Positions 1 to 11,474 of a stretch of 64,000 nucleotides of DNA are shown in pieces. Source of the stretch: Pleodorina starrii (Eukaryota; Chlorophyta; Chlorophyceae; Chlamydomonadales; Volvocaceae). The stretch lies in the NCBI GenBank assembly GCA_030267565.1, contig BRXU01000008.1:62001-126000 (forward strand), written 5' to 3'. Below the pieces are notes generated by a model, which worked only from the letters and a program-made list of their open reading frames with translations, ran no database searches and had not been told where the DNA came from. Both the position numbers and the translations under genes were made by a program. How positions within the stretch are numbered: the first letter of the stretch is position 1; each line of letters opens with the position of its first letter.

Positions 1-3000
1 CGGAGCCCACCGCCCGGGCTTGGCACCGCTTCGTGCCTGATGGGTTGCGTTTGCGCGAGGAGGGGTAGAGACTAGGAGCCAACCGCAATGGCTTGGCACT
101 GCTTCGTGCCTGAGGGCTTCCGTTTGCGCGAGGAGGGGTAGAGACTCGGAGCCCACCGCCCGGGCTTGGCATCGCTTCGTGCCTGAGGGCTTGCGTTTGC
201 GCGAGGAGGGGTGGAGACTCGGAGCCCACCGCCCTGGCTGGGCACTGCTTCGTGCCTGAGGGCTTGCGTTTGCGCGAGGAGGGGTAGCGACTCGGAGCCC
301 ACCGCCCGGGCTGGGCACTGCTTCGTGCCTGAGGGCTTGCGTTTGCGCGAGGAGGGGTAGCGACTCGGAGCCCACCGCCCTGGCTGGGCACTGCTTCGTG
401 CCTGAGGGCTTGCGTTTGCGCGAGAAGGGGTAGCGACTCGGAGCCCACCGCCCGGGCTTGGCATCGCTTCGTGCCTGATGGGTTGCGTTTGCGCGAGGAG
501 GGGTAGAGACTCGGAGCCCACCGCCCGGGCTTGGCACCGCTTCATGCCTGATGGGTTGCGTTTGCGCGAGGAGGGGTAGAGACTCGGAGCCCACCGCCCG
601 GGCTTGGCACTGCTTCGTGCCTGAGGGCTTGCGTTTGCGCGAGGAGGGGTGGAGACTCGGAGCCCACCGCCCGGGCTGGGCACTGCTTCGTGCCTGAGGG
701 CTTGCGTTTGCGCGAGGAGGGGTAGCGACTCGGAGCCCACCGCCCTGGCTGGGCACTGCTTCGTGCCTGAGGGCTTGCGTTTGCGCGCAAAGGGGTAGCG
801 ACTCGGAGCCCACCGCCCGGGCTTGGCATCGCTTCGTGCCTAATGGGTTGCGTTTGCGCGAGGAGGGGTAGAGACTCGGAGCCCACCGCCCGGGCTTGGC
901 ACTGCTTCGTGCCTGATGGGTTGCGTTTGCGCCGGGGGGGGGTGCGACTCGGAGCCCACCGCCCGGGCTTGGCACTGCTTCATGCCTGATGGGTTGCGTT
1001 TGCGCGAGGAGGGGTAGAGACTCGGAGCCCACCGCCCGGGCTTGGCACTGCTTCGTGCCTGAGGGCTTGCGTTTGCGCGAGGAGGGGTGGAGACTCGGAG
1101 CCCACCGCCCGGGCTGGGCACTGCTTCGTGCCTGAGGGCTTCCGTTTGCGCGAGGAGGGGTAGCGACTCGGAGCCCACCGCCCTGGCTGGGCACTGCTTC
1201 GTGCCTGAGGGCTTGCGTTTGCGCGAGAAGGGGTAGCGACTCGGAGCCCACCGCCCGGGCTTGGCATCGCTTCGTGCCTGATGGGTTGCGTTTGCGCGAG
1301 GAGGGGTAGAGACTCGGAGCCCACCGCCCGGGCTTGGCACTGCTTCGTGCCTGATGGGTTGCGTTTGCGCCGGGGGGGGGTGCGACTCGGAGCCCACCGC
1401 CCGGGCTTGGCACTGCTTCATGCCTGATGGGTTGCGTTTGCGCGAGGAGGGGTAGAGACTCGGAGCCCACCGCCCGGGCTTGGCACCGCTTCGTGCCTGA
1501 GGGCTTGCGTTTGCGCGAGAAGGGGTAGCGACTCGGAGCCCACCGCCCGGGCTTGGCATCGCTTCGTGCCTGAGGGCTTGCGTTTGCGCGAGAAGGGGTA
1601 GCGACTCGGAGCCCACCGCCCGGGCTTGGCATCGCTTCGTGCCTGATGGGTTGCGTTTGCGCGAGGAGGGGTAGCGACTCGGAGCCCACCGCCCGGGCTT
1701 GGCACTGCTTCGTGCCTGAGGGCTTCCGTTTGCGCGAGGAGGGGTAGAGACTCGGAGCCCACCGCCCGGGCTTGGCACTGCTTCGTGCCTGAGGGCTTGT
1801 GTTTGCGCGCGGAGGGGTGGAGACTCGGAGCCCACCACCCGGGCTGGGCACTGCTTCGTGCCTGATGGGTTGCGTTTGCGCGAGGAGGGGTAGAGACTCG
1901 GAGCCCACCGCCCGGGCTTGGCACTGCTTCGTGCCTGAGGGCTTGCGTTTGCACGAGGAGGGGTGGAGACTCGGAGCCCACCGCCCTGGCTGGGCACTGC
2001 TTCGTGCCTGAGGGCTTGCGTTTGCGCGAGGAGGGGTAGAGACTCGGAGCCCACCGCCCGGGCTTGGCACCGCTTCGTGCCTGATGGGTTGCGTTTGCAC
2101 GAGGAGGGGTAGAGACTAGGAGCCAACCGCAATGGCTTGGCACTGCTTCGTGCCTGAGGGCTTCCGTTTGCGCGAGGAGGGGTAGAGACTCGGAGCCCAC
2201 CGCCCGGGCTTGGCATCGCTTCGTGCCTGATGGGTTGCGTTTGCGCGAGGAGGGGTGGAGACTCGGAGCCCACCGCCCGGGCTTGGCACCGCTTCGTGCC
2301 TGAGGGCTTGCGTTTGCGCGAGGAGGGGTGGAGACTCGGAGCCCACCGCCCTGGCTGGGCACTGCTTCGTGCCTGAGGGCTTGTGTTTGCGCGAGGAGGG
2401 GTAGCGACTCGGAGCCCACCACCCGGGCTTGGCACCGCTTCGTGCCTGATGGGTTGCGTTTGCGCGAGGAGGGGTAGCGACTCGGAGCCCACCGCCCGGG
2501 CTTGGCATCGCTTCGTGCCTGATGGGTTGCGTTTGCGCGAGGAGGGGTAGCGACTCGGAGCCCACCGCCCGGGCTTGGCACTGCTTCGTGCCTGAGGGCT
2601 TCCGTTTGCGCGAGGAGGGGTAGAGACTCGGAGCCCACCGCCCGGGCTTGGCACTGCTTCGTGCCTGAGGGCTTGCGTTTGCGCGCGGAGGGGTGGAGAC
2701 TCGGAGCCCACCACCCGGGCTGGGCACTGCTTCGTGCCTGATGGGTTGCGTTTGCGCGAGGAGTGGTAGAGACTCGGAGCCCACCGCCCGGGCTTGGCAC
2801 TGCTTCGTGCCTGATGGCTTGCGTTTGCGCGAGGAGGGGTGGAGACTCGGAGCCCACCGCCCGGGCTTGGCACTGCTTCGTGCCTGAGGGCTTGCGTTTG
2901 CGCGAGGAGGGGTAGAGACTCGGAGCCCACCACCCGGGCTTGGCACCGCTTCGTGCCTGATGGGTTGCGTTTGCACGAGGAGGGGTGGAGACTCGGAGCC

Positions 3001-3012
3001 CACCGCCCGGGC
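1..3012. repeat. 73-bp GC-rich minisatellite, block 1
   Basis: Tandem array of a 73-bp unit with conserved cores CGGAGCCCACCGCCCGGGC and GCGCGAGGAGGGG, about 41 copies and directly visible. Units differ at a few recurrent positions: CCCGGGCTTGG / CCCTGGCTGGG / CAATGGCTTGG, TGAGGGCTTGCG / TGATGGGTTGCG, GAGGAGGGGTAG / GAGAAGGGGTAG, and a GCCGGGGGGGG variant. The same variant order recurs at multiples of 73 bp (for example 438 bp between about 542 and 980), so larger blocks were amplified. Long open frames here have a 73-residue period on the minus strand and are treated as artefacts. The array runs off the left edge of the window. Confidence 0.97.
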
Positions 3013-3433
3013 TTTTTTTTTTTTTGTGAATTCCGGAGGAACCCGGACTCGGGACATGGGACACACATGTTGTCTGGCGGCTCCACTGATGCTGCCACTT
3101 CTGCTGAGTAGCTAGCGTGCCGGGCTTCTGGGCTTCTCCACGGGCCAGCTGGATGGTGATGGACTGTATGATGAGTCTTGTAAACCTCCGGACAGGATAG
3201 GGACAGGGGTGGGCACCCTCCTTTCTCATCACACCCCGGGCAATGGTCACTGGCTGGTTTCGATCCCGGGATCCCGGGGGGAATTGCAAGGTTTCCCTGT
3301 TGCCGGCCAATGAAACATTACCTCCTTCTGTGGGGCGAAGGTAAGTTCCAAATGTCCTTGATGGGACTTGAACCCGGGTCACCCGGGCCGAAAGCAGTGC
3401 CTTAACTTTCGGTGTAGAACTTACCTTATCTTT
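3013..3433 (-). mobile_element. SINE-A copy 1, near full length, minus strand
   Basis: Inserted in the 73-bp array. Reading the + strand it starts with T13, then the element's 3' end (GAATTCCGGAGG in reverse), and ends with the tRNA-like head in reverse, including GAACCCGGGTC (B-box complement) and GGTGTAGAACTTACCT. The 9-bp CCCGGGCTT at 3006-3014 recurs at 3434-3442, a probable target-site duplication, although every satellite unit contains that word. About six extra bases (TATCTT) lie between the head and the right flank. No protein is encoded. Confidence 0.9.
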
Positions 3434-6400
3434 CCCGGGCTTGGCATCGCTTCGTGCCTGAGGGCTTGCGTTTGCGCGAGAAGGGGTAGCGACTCGGAGC
3501 CCACCGCCCGGGCTGGGCACTGCTTCGTGCCTGAGGGCTTGCGTTTGCGCGAGGAGGGGTAGCGACTCGGAGCCCACCGCCCGGGCTGGGCACTGCTTCG
3601 TGCCTGAGGGCTTGCGTTTGCGCGAGGAGGGGTAGCGACCCGGAGCCCACCGCCCGGGCTTGGCACCGCTTCGTGCCTGAGGGCTTGCGTTTGCGCGAGA
3701 AGGGGTAGCGACTCGGAGCCCACCGCCCGGGCTTGGCATCGCTTCGTGCCTGAGGGCTTGCGTTTGCACGAGAAGGGGTAGCGACTCGGAGCCCACCGCC
3801 CGGGCTGGGCACTGCTTCGTGCCTGAGGGCTTGCGTTTGCGCGAGGAGGGGTAGCGACTCGGAGCCCACCGCCCGGGCTGGGCACTGCTTCGTGCCTGAG
3901 GGCTTGCGTTTGCGCGAGGAGGGGTAGCGACCCGGAGCCCACCGCCCGGGCTTGGCACCGCTTCGTGCCTGAGGGCTTGCGTTTGCGCGAGAAGGGGTAG
4001 CGACTCGGAGCCCACCGCCCGGGCTTGGCATCGCTTCGTGCCTGAGGGCTTGCGTTTGCGCGAGAAGGGGTAGCGACTCGGAGCCCACCGCCCGGGCTTG
4101 GCATCGCTTCGTGCCTGATGGGTTGCGTTTGCGCGAGGAGGGGTGGAGACTCGGAGCCCACCGCCCGGGCTTGGCACTGCTTCGTGCCTGATGGGTTGCG
4201 TTTGCGCGAGGAGTGGTAGAGACTCGGAGCCCACCGCCCGGGCTTGGCACTGCTTCGTGCCTGATGGGTTGCGTTTGCGCCGGGGGGGGGGTGCGACTCG
4301 GAGCCCACCGCCCGGGCTTGGCACTGCTTCATGCCTGATGGGTTGCGTTTGCGCAGGGGGGAGGTGCGACTCGGAGCCCACCGCCCGGGCTGGGCACTGC
4401 TTCGTGCCTGAGGGCTTCCGTTTGCGCGAGGAGGGGTAGAGACTCGGAGCCCACCGCCCGGGCTTGGCACTGCTTCGTGCCTGAGGGCTTGCGTTTGCAC
4501 GAGGAGGGGTGGAGACTCGGAGCCCACCGCCCGGGCTGGGCACTGCTTCGTGCCTGATGGGTTGCGTTTGCGCGAGGAGTGGTAGAGACTCGGAGCCCAC
4601 CGCCCGGGCTTGGCATCGCTTCGTGCCTGATGGGTTGCGTTTGCGCGAGGAGGGGTAGAGACTCGGAGCCCAGCCACCGCCCGGGCTTGGCACTGCTTCG
4701 TGCCTGATGGGTTGCGTTTGCGCGAGAAGGGGTAGCGACTCGGAGCCCACCGCCCGGGCTTGGCACTGCTTCATGCCTGATGGGTTGCGTTTGCGCGAGG
4801 AGGGGTAGAGACTCGGAGCCCACCGCCCGGGCTTGGCACTGCTTCGTGCCTGAGGGCTTGCGTTTGCGCGAGGAGGGGTGGAGACTCGGAGCCCACCGCC
4901 CGGGCTGGGCACTGCTTCGTGCCTGAGGGCTTGCGTTTGCACGAGGAGGGGTAGCGACTCGGAGCCCACCACCCTGGCTGGGCACTGCTTCGTGCCTGAG
5001 GGCTTGCGTTTGCGCGAGAAGGGGTAGCGACTCGGAGCCCACCGCCCGGGCTTGGCATCGCTTCGTGCCTGATGGGTTGCGTTTGCGCGAGGAGGGGTAG
5101 AGACTCGGAGCCCACCGCCCGGGCTTGGCACTGCTTCGTGCCTGATGGGTTGCGTTTGCGCCGGGGGGGGGTGCGACTCGGAGCCCACCGCCCGGGCTTG
5201 GCACTGCTTCATGCCTGATGGGTTGCGTTTGCGCGAGGAGGGGTAGAGACTCGGAGCCCACCGCCCGGGCTTGGCACCGCTTCGTGCCTGAGGGCTTGCG
5301 TTTGCGCGAGAAGGGGTAGCGACTCGGAGCCCACCGCCCGGGCTTGGCATCGCTTCGTGCCTGAGGGCTTGCGTTTGCGCGAGAAGGGGTAGCGACTCGG
5401 AGCCCACCACCCGGGCTTGGCATCGCTTCGTGCCTGATGGGTTGCGTTTGCGCGAGGAGGGGTAGCGACTCGGAGCCCACCGCCCGGGCTTGGCACTGCT
5501 TCGTGCCTGAGGGCTTCCGTTTGCGCGAGGAGGGGTAGAGACTCGGAGCCCACCGCCCGGGCTTGGCACTGCTTCGTGCCTGATGGGTTGCGTTTGCGCG
5601 AGGGGGGGTAGAGACTCGGAGCCCACCGCCCGGGCTTGGCACTGCTTCGTGCCTGAGGGCTTGCGTTTGCGCGCGGAGGGGTGGAGACTCGGAGCCCACC
5701 GCCCGGGCTGGGCACTGCTTCGTGCCTGATGGGTTGCGTTTGCGCGAGGAGTGGTAGAGACTCGGAGCCCACCACCCGGGCTTGGCACTGCTTCGTGCCT
5801 GAGGGCTTGCGTTTGCGCGAGGAGGGGTGTAGACTCGGAGCCCACCGCCCTGGCTGGGCACTGCTTCGTGCCTGATGGGTTGCGTTTGCGCGAGGAGTGG
5901 TAGAGACTCGGAGCCCACCACCCGGGCTTGGCACCGCTTCGTGCCTGATGGGTTGCGTTTGCGCGAGGAGGGGTAGAGACTAGGAGCCAACCGCAATGGC
6001 TTGGCACTGCTTCGTGCCTGAGGGCTTCCGTTTGCGCGAGGAGGGGTAGAGACTCGGAGCCCACCGCCCGGGCTTGACATCGCTTCGTGCCTGATGGGTT
6101 GCGTTTGCGCGAGGAGGGGTGGAGACTCGGAGCCCACCACCCGGGCTTGGCACCGCTTCGTGCCTGAGGGCTTGCGTTTGCGCGAGAAGGGGTAGCGACT
6201 CGGAGCCCACCGCCCGGGCTTGGCATCGCTTCGTGCCTGAGGGCTTGCGTTTGCACGAGAAGGGGTAGCGACTCGGAGCCCACCGCCCGGGCTTGGCATC
6301 GCTTCGTGCCTGATGGGTTGCGTTTGCGCGAGGAGGGGTAGCGACTCGGAGCCCACCGCCCGGGCTTGGCACTGCTTCGTGCCTGAGGGCTTCCGTTTGC

Positions 6401-7906
6401 GCGAGGAGGGGTAGAGACTCGGAGCCCACCGCCCGGGCTTGGCACTGCTTCGTGCCTGATGGGTTGCGTTTGCGCGAGGGGGGGTAGAGACTCGGAGCCC
6501 ACCACCCGGGCTTGGCACTGCTTCGTGCCTGAGGGCTTGCGTTTGCGCGCGGAGGGGTGGAGACTCGGAGCCCACCGCCCGGGCTGGGCACTGCTTCGTG
6601 CCTGATGGGTTGCGTTTGCGCGAGGAGTGGTAGAGACTCGGAGCCCACCGCCCGGGCTTGGCACTGCTTCGTGCCTGAGGGCTTGCGTTTGCGCGAGGAG
6701 GGGTGGAGACTCGGAGCCCACCGCCCTGGCTGGGCACTGCTTCGTGCCTGAGGGCTTGCGTTTGCGCGAGGAGGGGTAGAGACTCGGAGCCCACCGCCCG
6801 GGCTTGGCACCGCTTCGTGCCTGATGGGTTGCGTTTGCGCGAGGAGGGGTAGAGACTAGGAGCCCACCGCCCGGGCTGGGCACTGCTTCGTGCCTGAGGG
6901 CTTCCGTTTGCGCGAGGAGGGGTAGAGACTCGGAGCCCACCGCCCGGGCTTGGCACTGCTTCGTGCCTGATGGGTTGCGTTTGCGCCGGAGGGGGTGCGA
7001 CTCGGAGCCCACCGCCCGGGCTTGGCACTGCTTCGTGCCTGATGGGTTGCGTTTACGCGAGGAGGGGTAGTAACTCGGAGCCCACCGCCCGGGCTTGGCA
7101 CCGCTTCGTGCCTGAGGGCTTGCGTTTGCGCGAGGAGGGGTAGAGACTCGGAGCCCACCACCCGGGCTTGGCACCGCTTCGTGCCTGATGGGTTGCGTTT
7201 GCGCGAGGAGGGGTAGAGACTCGGAGCCAACCGCAATGGCTTGGCACTGCTTCGTGCCTGATGGGTTGCGTTTGCGCGAGGAGTGGTAGAGACTCGGAGC
7301 CCACCACCCGGGCTTGGCACCGCTTCGTGCCTGATGGGTTGCGTTTGCGCCGGGGGGGGGTGCGACTCGGAGCCCACCGCCCGGGCTTGGCACTGCTTCA
7401 TGCCTGATGGGTTGCGTTTGCGCGAGGAGGGGTAGAGACTCGGAGCCCACCGCCCGGGCTTGGCACCGCTTCGTGCCTGAGGGCTTGCGTTTGCGCGAGA
7501 AGGGGTAGCGACTCGGAGCCCACCGCCCGGGCTTGGCATCGCTTCGTGCCTGAGGGCTTGCGTTTGCGCGAGAAGGGGTAGCGACTCGGAGCCCACCACC
7601 CGGGCTTGGCATCGCTTCGTGCCTGATGGGTTGCGTTTGCGCGAGGAGGGGTAGCGACTCGGAGCCCACCGCCCGGGCTTGGCACTGCTTCGTGCCTGAG
7701 GGCTTCCGTTTGCGCGAGGAGGGGTAGAGACTCGGAGCCAACCGCAATGGCTTGGCACTGCTTCGTGCCTGAGGGCTTCCGTTTGCGCGAGGAGGGGTAG
7801 AGACTCGGAGCCCACTGCCCGGGCTTGGCATCGCTTCGTGCCTGAGGGCTTGCGTTTTTTCCGCCGAGAGGGGTAGCGACTCGGAGCCCACCACCCGGGC
7901 TTGGCA
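3434..7906. repeat. 73-bp minisatellite, block 2
   Basis: Continuation of the 73-bp array, about 61 units. An 876-bp (12-unit) period is visible: the stretch around 5681-5875 is repeated almost exactly around 6557-6751. Near 7855-7870 the unit carries the variant with TTTTTTCCGCCGAGAGG. The array stops inside a unit at CTTGGCA (7906) and resumes in phase at 9433 with CCGCTTCG, so the intervening 1.5 kb is an insertion. Confidence 0.97.
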
Positions 7907-8246
7907 GGACATTTGGAACTTACCTGCGCCCCACAGAAGTAGGCAATGGTACATTGGCCGGCAACAGGGAAACCTTGCAATTCCCCCCGGGATCCCGGGA
8001 TCGAAACCGGTCAGTGACCATTACCCGGGGTGTGATGAGAAAGGAGGGTGCCCACCCCTGTCCTTGTCCTGTCCGGAGGTTTACAAGACTCATCATACAG
8101 TCATCAGCACCGTCCAGCTGGCCCGTGGAGTCGCCCAGAAGCCTGGCACGCTAGCTACTCAGCAGAAGTGGCAGCATCAGTGGAGCCGCCAGACAACATA
8201 TGTGTCCCATGTCCCGAGTCCGGGTTCCTCCGGAATTAAAAAAAAA
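7907..8246 (+). mobile_element. SINE-A copy 2, 5'-truncated
   Basis: Begins at GGACATTTGGAACTTACC, so it lacks most of the tRNA-like head. It then follows the SINE-A body (CCCGGGATCCCGGGATCG, the GTCCGGAGGTTTACAAG segment and the CTAGCTACTCAGC segment) to TCCGGAATT followed by an A-run. The short open frames across it repeat in every SINE-A copy in several frames and are not genes. Confidence 0.9.
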
Positions 8247-9313
8247 CAAGGGGTTGGTGTCGGCTTCCTTGAAGCCGGAAAAAGGGCGGGGCCCCGTTCA
8301 ATCCGTACGGGTTAAGTTGAGTGCTAGGGCGAAAGTGTGGACAGTCCTGCTGATATATAGCCAGAGCTTTATCCCCGAAATGCCTGCTTGCGGAGTCGTC
8401 AGCAAGGCCTGCCGGCGCCGCGCGAATCACGTCATCCCGCCGGGTGCATGAGCGCATCGATCGATACGGCATCATTTCCAAAGCGAGCGGCGAGGGCGTC
8501 AAGTGTGAGAGTGTCCTGACAGTCCTGCTGATAGACAGCCAGAGCTTTATATCCGAAATGCCTGCGGCTTGAGCAATCCACCCCATGTTCAGCATCGCGC
8601 TCCGTCTCGGCACTGTGCAACTCTTCCCGCGAGCGCATTGGCTTAAGTAACATGACAGTAGACGTGGATTGTATCATTCACATATCACGCAGGCTGACTT
8701 GCCAATAGAAGGACAGCGGAACTGTTTGCGAGGGTCGCGACGACGTGCAGTTGCCGACGAGAGTGCACAGCAGGCTTCGCTACCGAGGTATCCGCCGTAT
8801 CGTAGAGCAGGCTTGACAACTTTAACATTAGGAAAGGACTGTAGAAGTCCCCTAGGTTGCCGACTGGACTTGTCGGGCGGCCCGCAGAAGAGCGCCGCAT
8901 CGTGCGTGCATCGGCGGCTTGGCGTCCAACAACCAGCATTTTGCCCCTCATGGTTTGCATCTTGCAACCTTTGTAATAGCAATATGCGTCAAGACGATCG
9001 GACCGGCTAGCAGAGCTGCTGTGGTGTGGTCGCGGGAAGAATGTTTGCAATGCAAACATAGTTTGTTTCCGAAACGAAGATTCATTTCACGCCGTCATGT
9101 CAGAATTCCACCTTAAGGAACGATGACTCTTCTGGAATTAATTATAGGCCGAGAGGTGATGGTTTGACCTCGGCCTCGGTCCATGGAGACTGCCAAACTG
9201 GTTTGTACTCATGCGATGTTGGGTTCCAATAATAAATTTACCGTGCAATAAAGAATGTAATCTTTTACTTATGCAGCCTTTCCGTTGGCCGAAAGTCTGC
9301 ACTTGTCCAATTA

Positions 9314-9362
9314 CCCAGAACCCAGAACCCAGAACCCAGAACCCAGAACCCAGAACCCAGAA
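9314..9362. repeat. Heptamer array CCCAGAA x7 (TTCTGGG on minus strand)
   Basis: Seven perfect tandem copies of CCCAGAA ending at CCCACGG. The complement TTCTGGG differs at two adjacent positions from the plant-type telomere unit TTTAGGG. It could be a degenerate interstitial telomeric tract or an ordinary microsatellite. Confidence 0.9.
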
Positions 9363-9386
9363 CCCACGGACATGGGCAATCCTACA

Positions 9387-9427
9387 GGGCGGGGCCCCCC
9401 TGGGCGCTTCGCGCTGGGGCCCCGCCC
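9387..9427. repeat. GC-rich palindrome
   Basis: A 12-bp perfect arm GGGCGGGGCCCC pairs with GGGGCCCCGCCC around a 17-base loop that itself contains GCGCTTCGCGC. It could extrude as a hairpin and forms the right end of the possible inverted-repeat element. Confidence 0.8.
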
Positions 9428-9432
9428 AAAAA

Positions 9433-9886
9433 CCGCTTCGTGCCTGAGGGCTTGCGTTTGCGCGAGAAGGGGTAGCGACTCGGAGCCCACCACCCGGGCT
9501 TGGCATCGCTTCGTGCCTGATGGGTTGCGTTTGCGCGAGGAGGGGTAGAGACTCGTAGCCCACCGCCCGGGCTTGGCACTGCTTCGTGCCTGATGGGTTG
9601 CGTTTGCGCGAGGAGTGGTAGAGACTCGGAGCCCACCGCCCGGGCTTGGCACTGCTTCGTGCCTGATGGGTTGCGTTTGCGCCGGGGGGGGGGGTGCGAC
9701 TCGGAGCCCACCGCCCGGGCTTGGCACTGCTTCGTGCCTGAGGGCTTGCATTTTTGCGCCGAGAGGGGTAGAGACTCGGAGCCCACCGCCCGGGCTTGGC
9801 ACTGCTTCGTGCCTGAGGGCTTGCGTTCGCGCGAGGAGGGGTAGAGACTCGGAGCCCACCGCCCGGGCTTGGCACTGCTTCGTGCC
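9433..9886. repeat. 73-bp minisatellite, block 3
   Basis: About six units resuming in phase with block 2. One unit carries a run of ten G (GCCGGGGGGGGGG type) and one carries the GCATTTTTGCGCCGAGAGG variant. Confidence 0.95.
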
Positions 9887-11443
9887 TTTTTTTTTTTCTG
9901 CGAGGGACGTTACAAGGACTGGGAAAGCGAAGCCCAACGGGCAAGCCGAGCAAGACCGGCAAGCCGCAACAGCCTGGCAAGAAGCCCAAAAAACCACCGC
10001 AAGGAGCCAAGGAGAGAGAAAAAGCCAAGCAACGCCTAAACTCGCAGACAGGACAGGGACAGGGACGGGGGCAGCAAGGGGCCAGGAGCCACTGCTGCAC
10101 GGGCGGCACACACGGCCACCCCTACCTCCAAGACACCCGAGGAGGGAACTGAAACCAACACCAGGGCCCAACACCAGGGCCAAACCCCAGGGCCCAACAC
10201 CAGGGCCAACACCACGGCCCAACACCAGGGCCAACCCCACAGCCCAACACCAGGGCCCAACACCAGGGCCCAAAACCAGAGCCAACACCACGGCCCAACA
10301 CCAGGGTCAAAACCACGGCCCAACACCCGGGCCAGCACCACGGACCAACAACAGGGCCCGTCACCGGAGACAAGCCCCAGGGATGGGCAAAGGCCCCAAC
10401 AGCGACCACAGCGACAACACAACCACAACCTGCACAACCTCAACAGCCAAGGGGCGAACCCTACACCCTGGGCGACAGCAACAGGAACAACAAACAAAAC
10501 CGGGCAACCGCCGCAGCGAACCAGGGCAAACGAGCCCCCCCCCACCGGGGAGCACCAGAGAAAACAGAAAACCCACAGCACGCCCGAAGAGAACCCCGCA
10601 CCACCGAAACCGCCTCCCAGAGCCACAAAAGCCGCAGGGACGGTGCCACACAAGCGCACCGGAGACAAACAACAACCGACCCCACCCTGGGGGCGTCCCC
10701 GCAAGACAGCAGGCCCGAAGACACACCTCCCTCCCAAGACACCCCGCACCGCAGGAACCTCACTCCCACGTCCCCCCGGCTCCCAAGAACCCCCACGGGC
10801 GCAGCAGGGGCAACACTGCCTGGCTGGAAGCCAGGGCACAAGCGCGCCGGCGACAAGACACCCGCAGACCCCACCCTGGGGGCGACCCCCGAACCGCACC
10901 TGCCTCCCACGGCGGCCTGCACCACACCAACCCTGCACCGAAGCCCCCCCGCCCCTCCCCAGTCCCCCCCCCGAAACCCTCCCCAGACCCCCCGGCGCCA
11001 CACGCACCCCACTCCCAAGAACCCCCCCCTCCAGGCCGCAGGGGCAGCACCGCCGGGACAGAGACCAAGGCACGAGAGCGCCAGCGACAAAACACCCACA
11101 GACCCCACACAGGGGGCGACCCCTCAAGACAGCAGCCTCCGAACCGCACCTGCCTCCCGCGGCAGCCTGCACCACACCAACCCTGCTCCTAAGCTCCCCC
11201 GACCCCCAAGACCCCCTCCGGCCCCACCCACAGCAAGCCCCGCACCGCACCCCCCTCCCTAGGCAACCCGCACCGCACTCCCCCCACCCTCGAGGCCCCT
11301 CGCACCCTAAGGACCTCAGACACCGAGATCCCCCACTCCCAACACCCCGCTCACGACGGCCCCGGCTGCCCTGTCAGCTGAGCTGCTGCCTGGCTGGGCT
11401 GGGCGCTGATGGCTGACCCGGATGGGGAGACCTGCTGTGCTGC
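9887..11443 (-). mobile_element. LINE 3' fragment (3' UTR plus last codons of ORF2), minus strand
   Basis: Starts with T11 then CTGCGAGGGACGTTACAAGG, the complement of the LINE 3' end with its TGTAA signal. It runs through the whole 3' UTR, including the GGGCCAACACC-type minisatellite, to the complement of the ORF2 stop region (GCTCACGACGGCC near 11349) and about 90 bp of ORF2 C-terminal coding sequence. Homology ends near TGCTGCC at 11443. Thirty bases of unknown origin follow before the 73-bp array resumes. Pro/Thr/Arg-rich open frames seen here (for example 9615-11192) are shadows of the 3' UTR. Confidence 0.9.
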
Positions 11444-11474
11444 CGGCGATGCCGGCGAAGGCGACCTAGAACTC

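Larger units (their letters stand above)
8284..9427. mobile_element. Possible 1.14-kb element with 12-bp terminal inverted repeats
   Basis: GGGCGGGGCCCC at 8284-8295 is the exact reverse complement of GGGGCCCCGCCC at 9416-9427. AAAAA lies immediately outside both ends (8279-8283 and 9428-9432), as a 5-bp target duplication would. No transposase is visible, so it would be non-autonomous. Against this, the termini are low-complexity GC, and the right end carries a second inner copy (9387-9398) forming a local palindrome. Confidence 0.3.
8247..9432. other. 1.2-kb non-satellite segment without a recognisable gene
   Basis: Lower GC than its surroundings and not repeated elsewhere in the window. 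It holds an imperfect direct repeat of about 60 bp (about 8333-8395 and 8507-8572, sharing CAGTCCTGCTGATA and CCAGAGCTTTAT), a telomere-like heptamer array near the right end, and a GC-rich palindrome. Open frames are at most about 125 codons on either strand and none resembles a family I know. It may be the body of a small transposon. Confidence 0.6.

Noticed and set aside
1..3012. CRISPR array
   Set aside because: Units are contiguous 73-mers with no unique spacers and no cas genes, and the sequence is eukaryotic.
1..3012. 73-bp unit as a tandem tRNA gene or tRNA-derived repeat
   Set aside because: The length fits, but I find no B box (GGTTCGANTCC), no cloverleaf pairing and no T-run terminator in the unit.
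1418..7954. Minus-strand frame of over 2,000 codons and similar giant frames over 73-bp arrays
   Set aside because: They follow the 73-residue period of the satellite, exist in several phases at once, pass through SINE sequence, and have no start context or homology.
10643..11416. Pro/Thr-rich frames (and Gly/Cys/Trp-rich frames on the other strand) at 9.9-11.4, 25.8-27.2, 39-41, 54.4-55.8 and 61.5-64 kb
   Set aside because: These are the LINE 3' UTR read in various phases. They recur in each copy and lie beyond the ORF2 stop.
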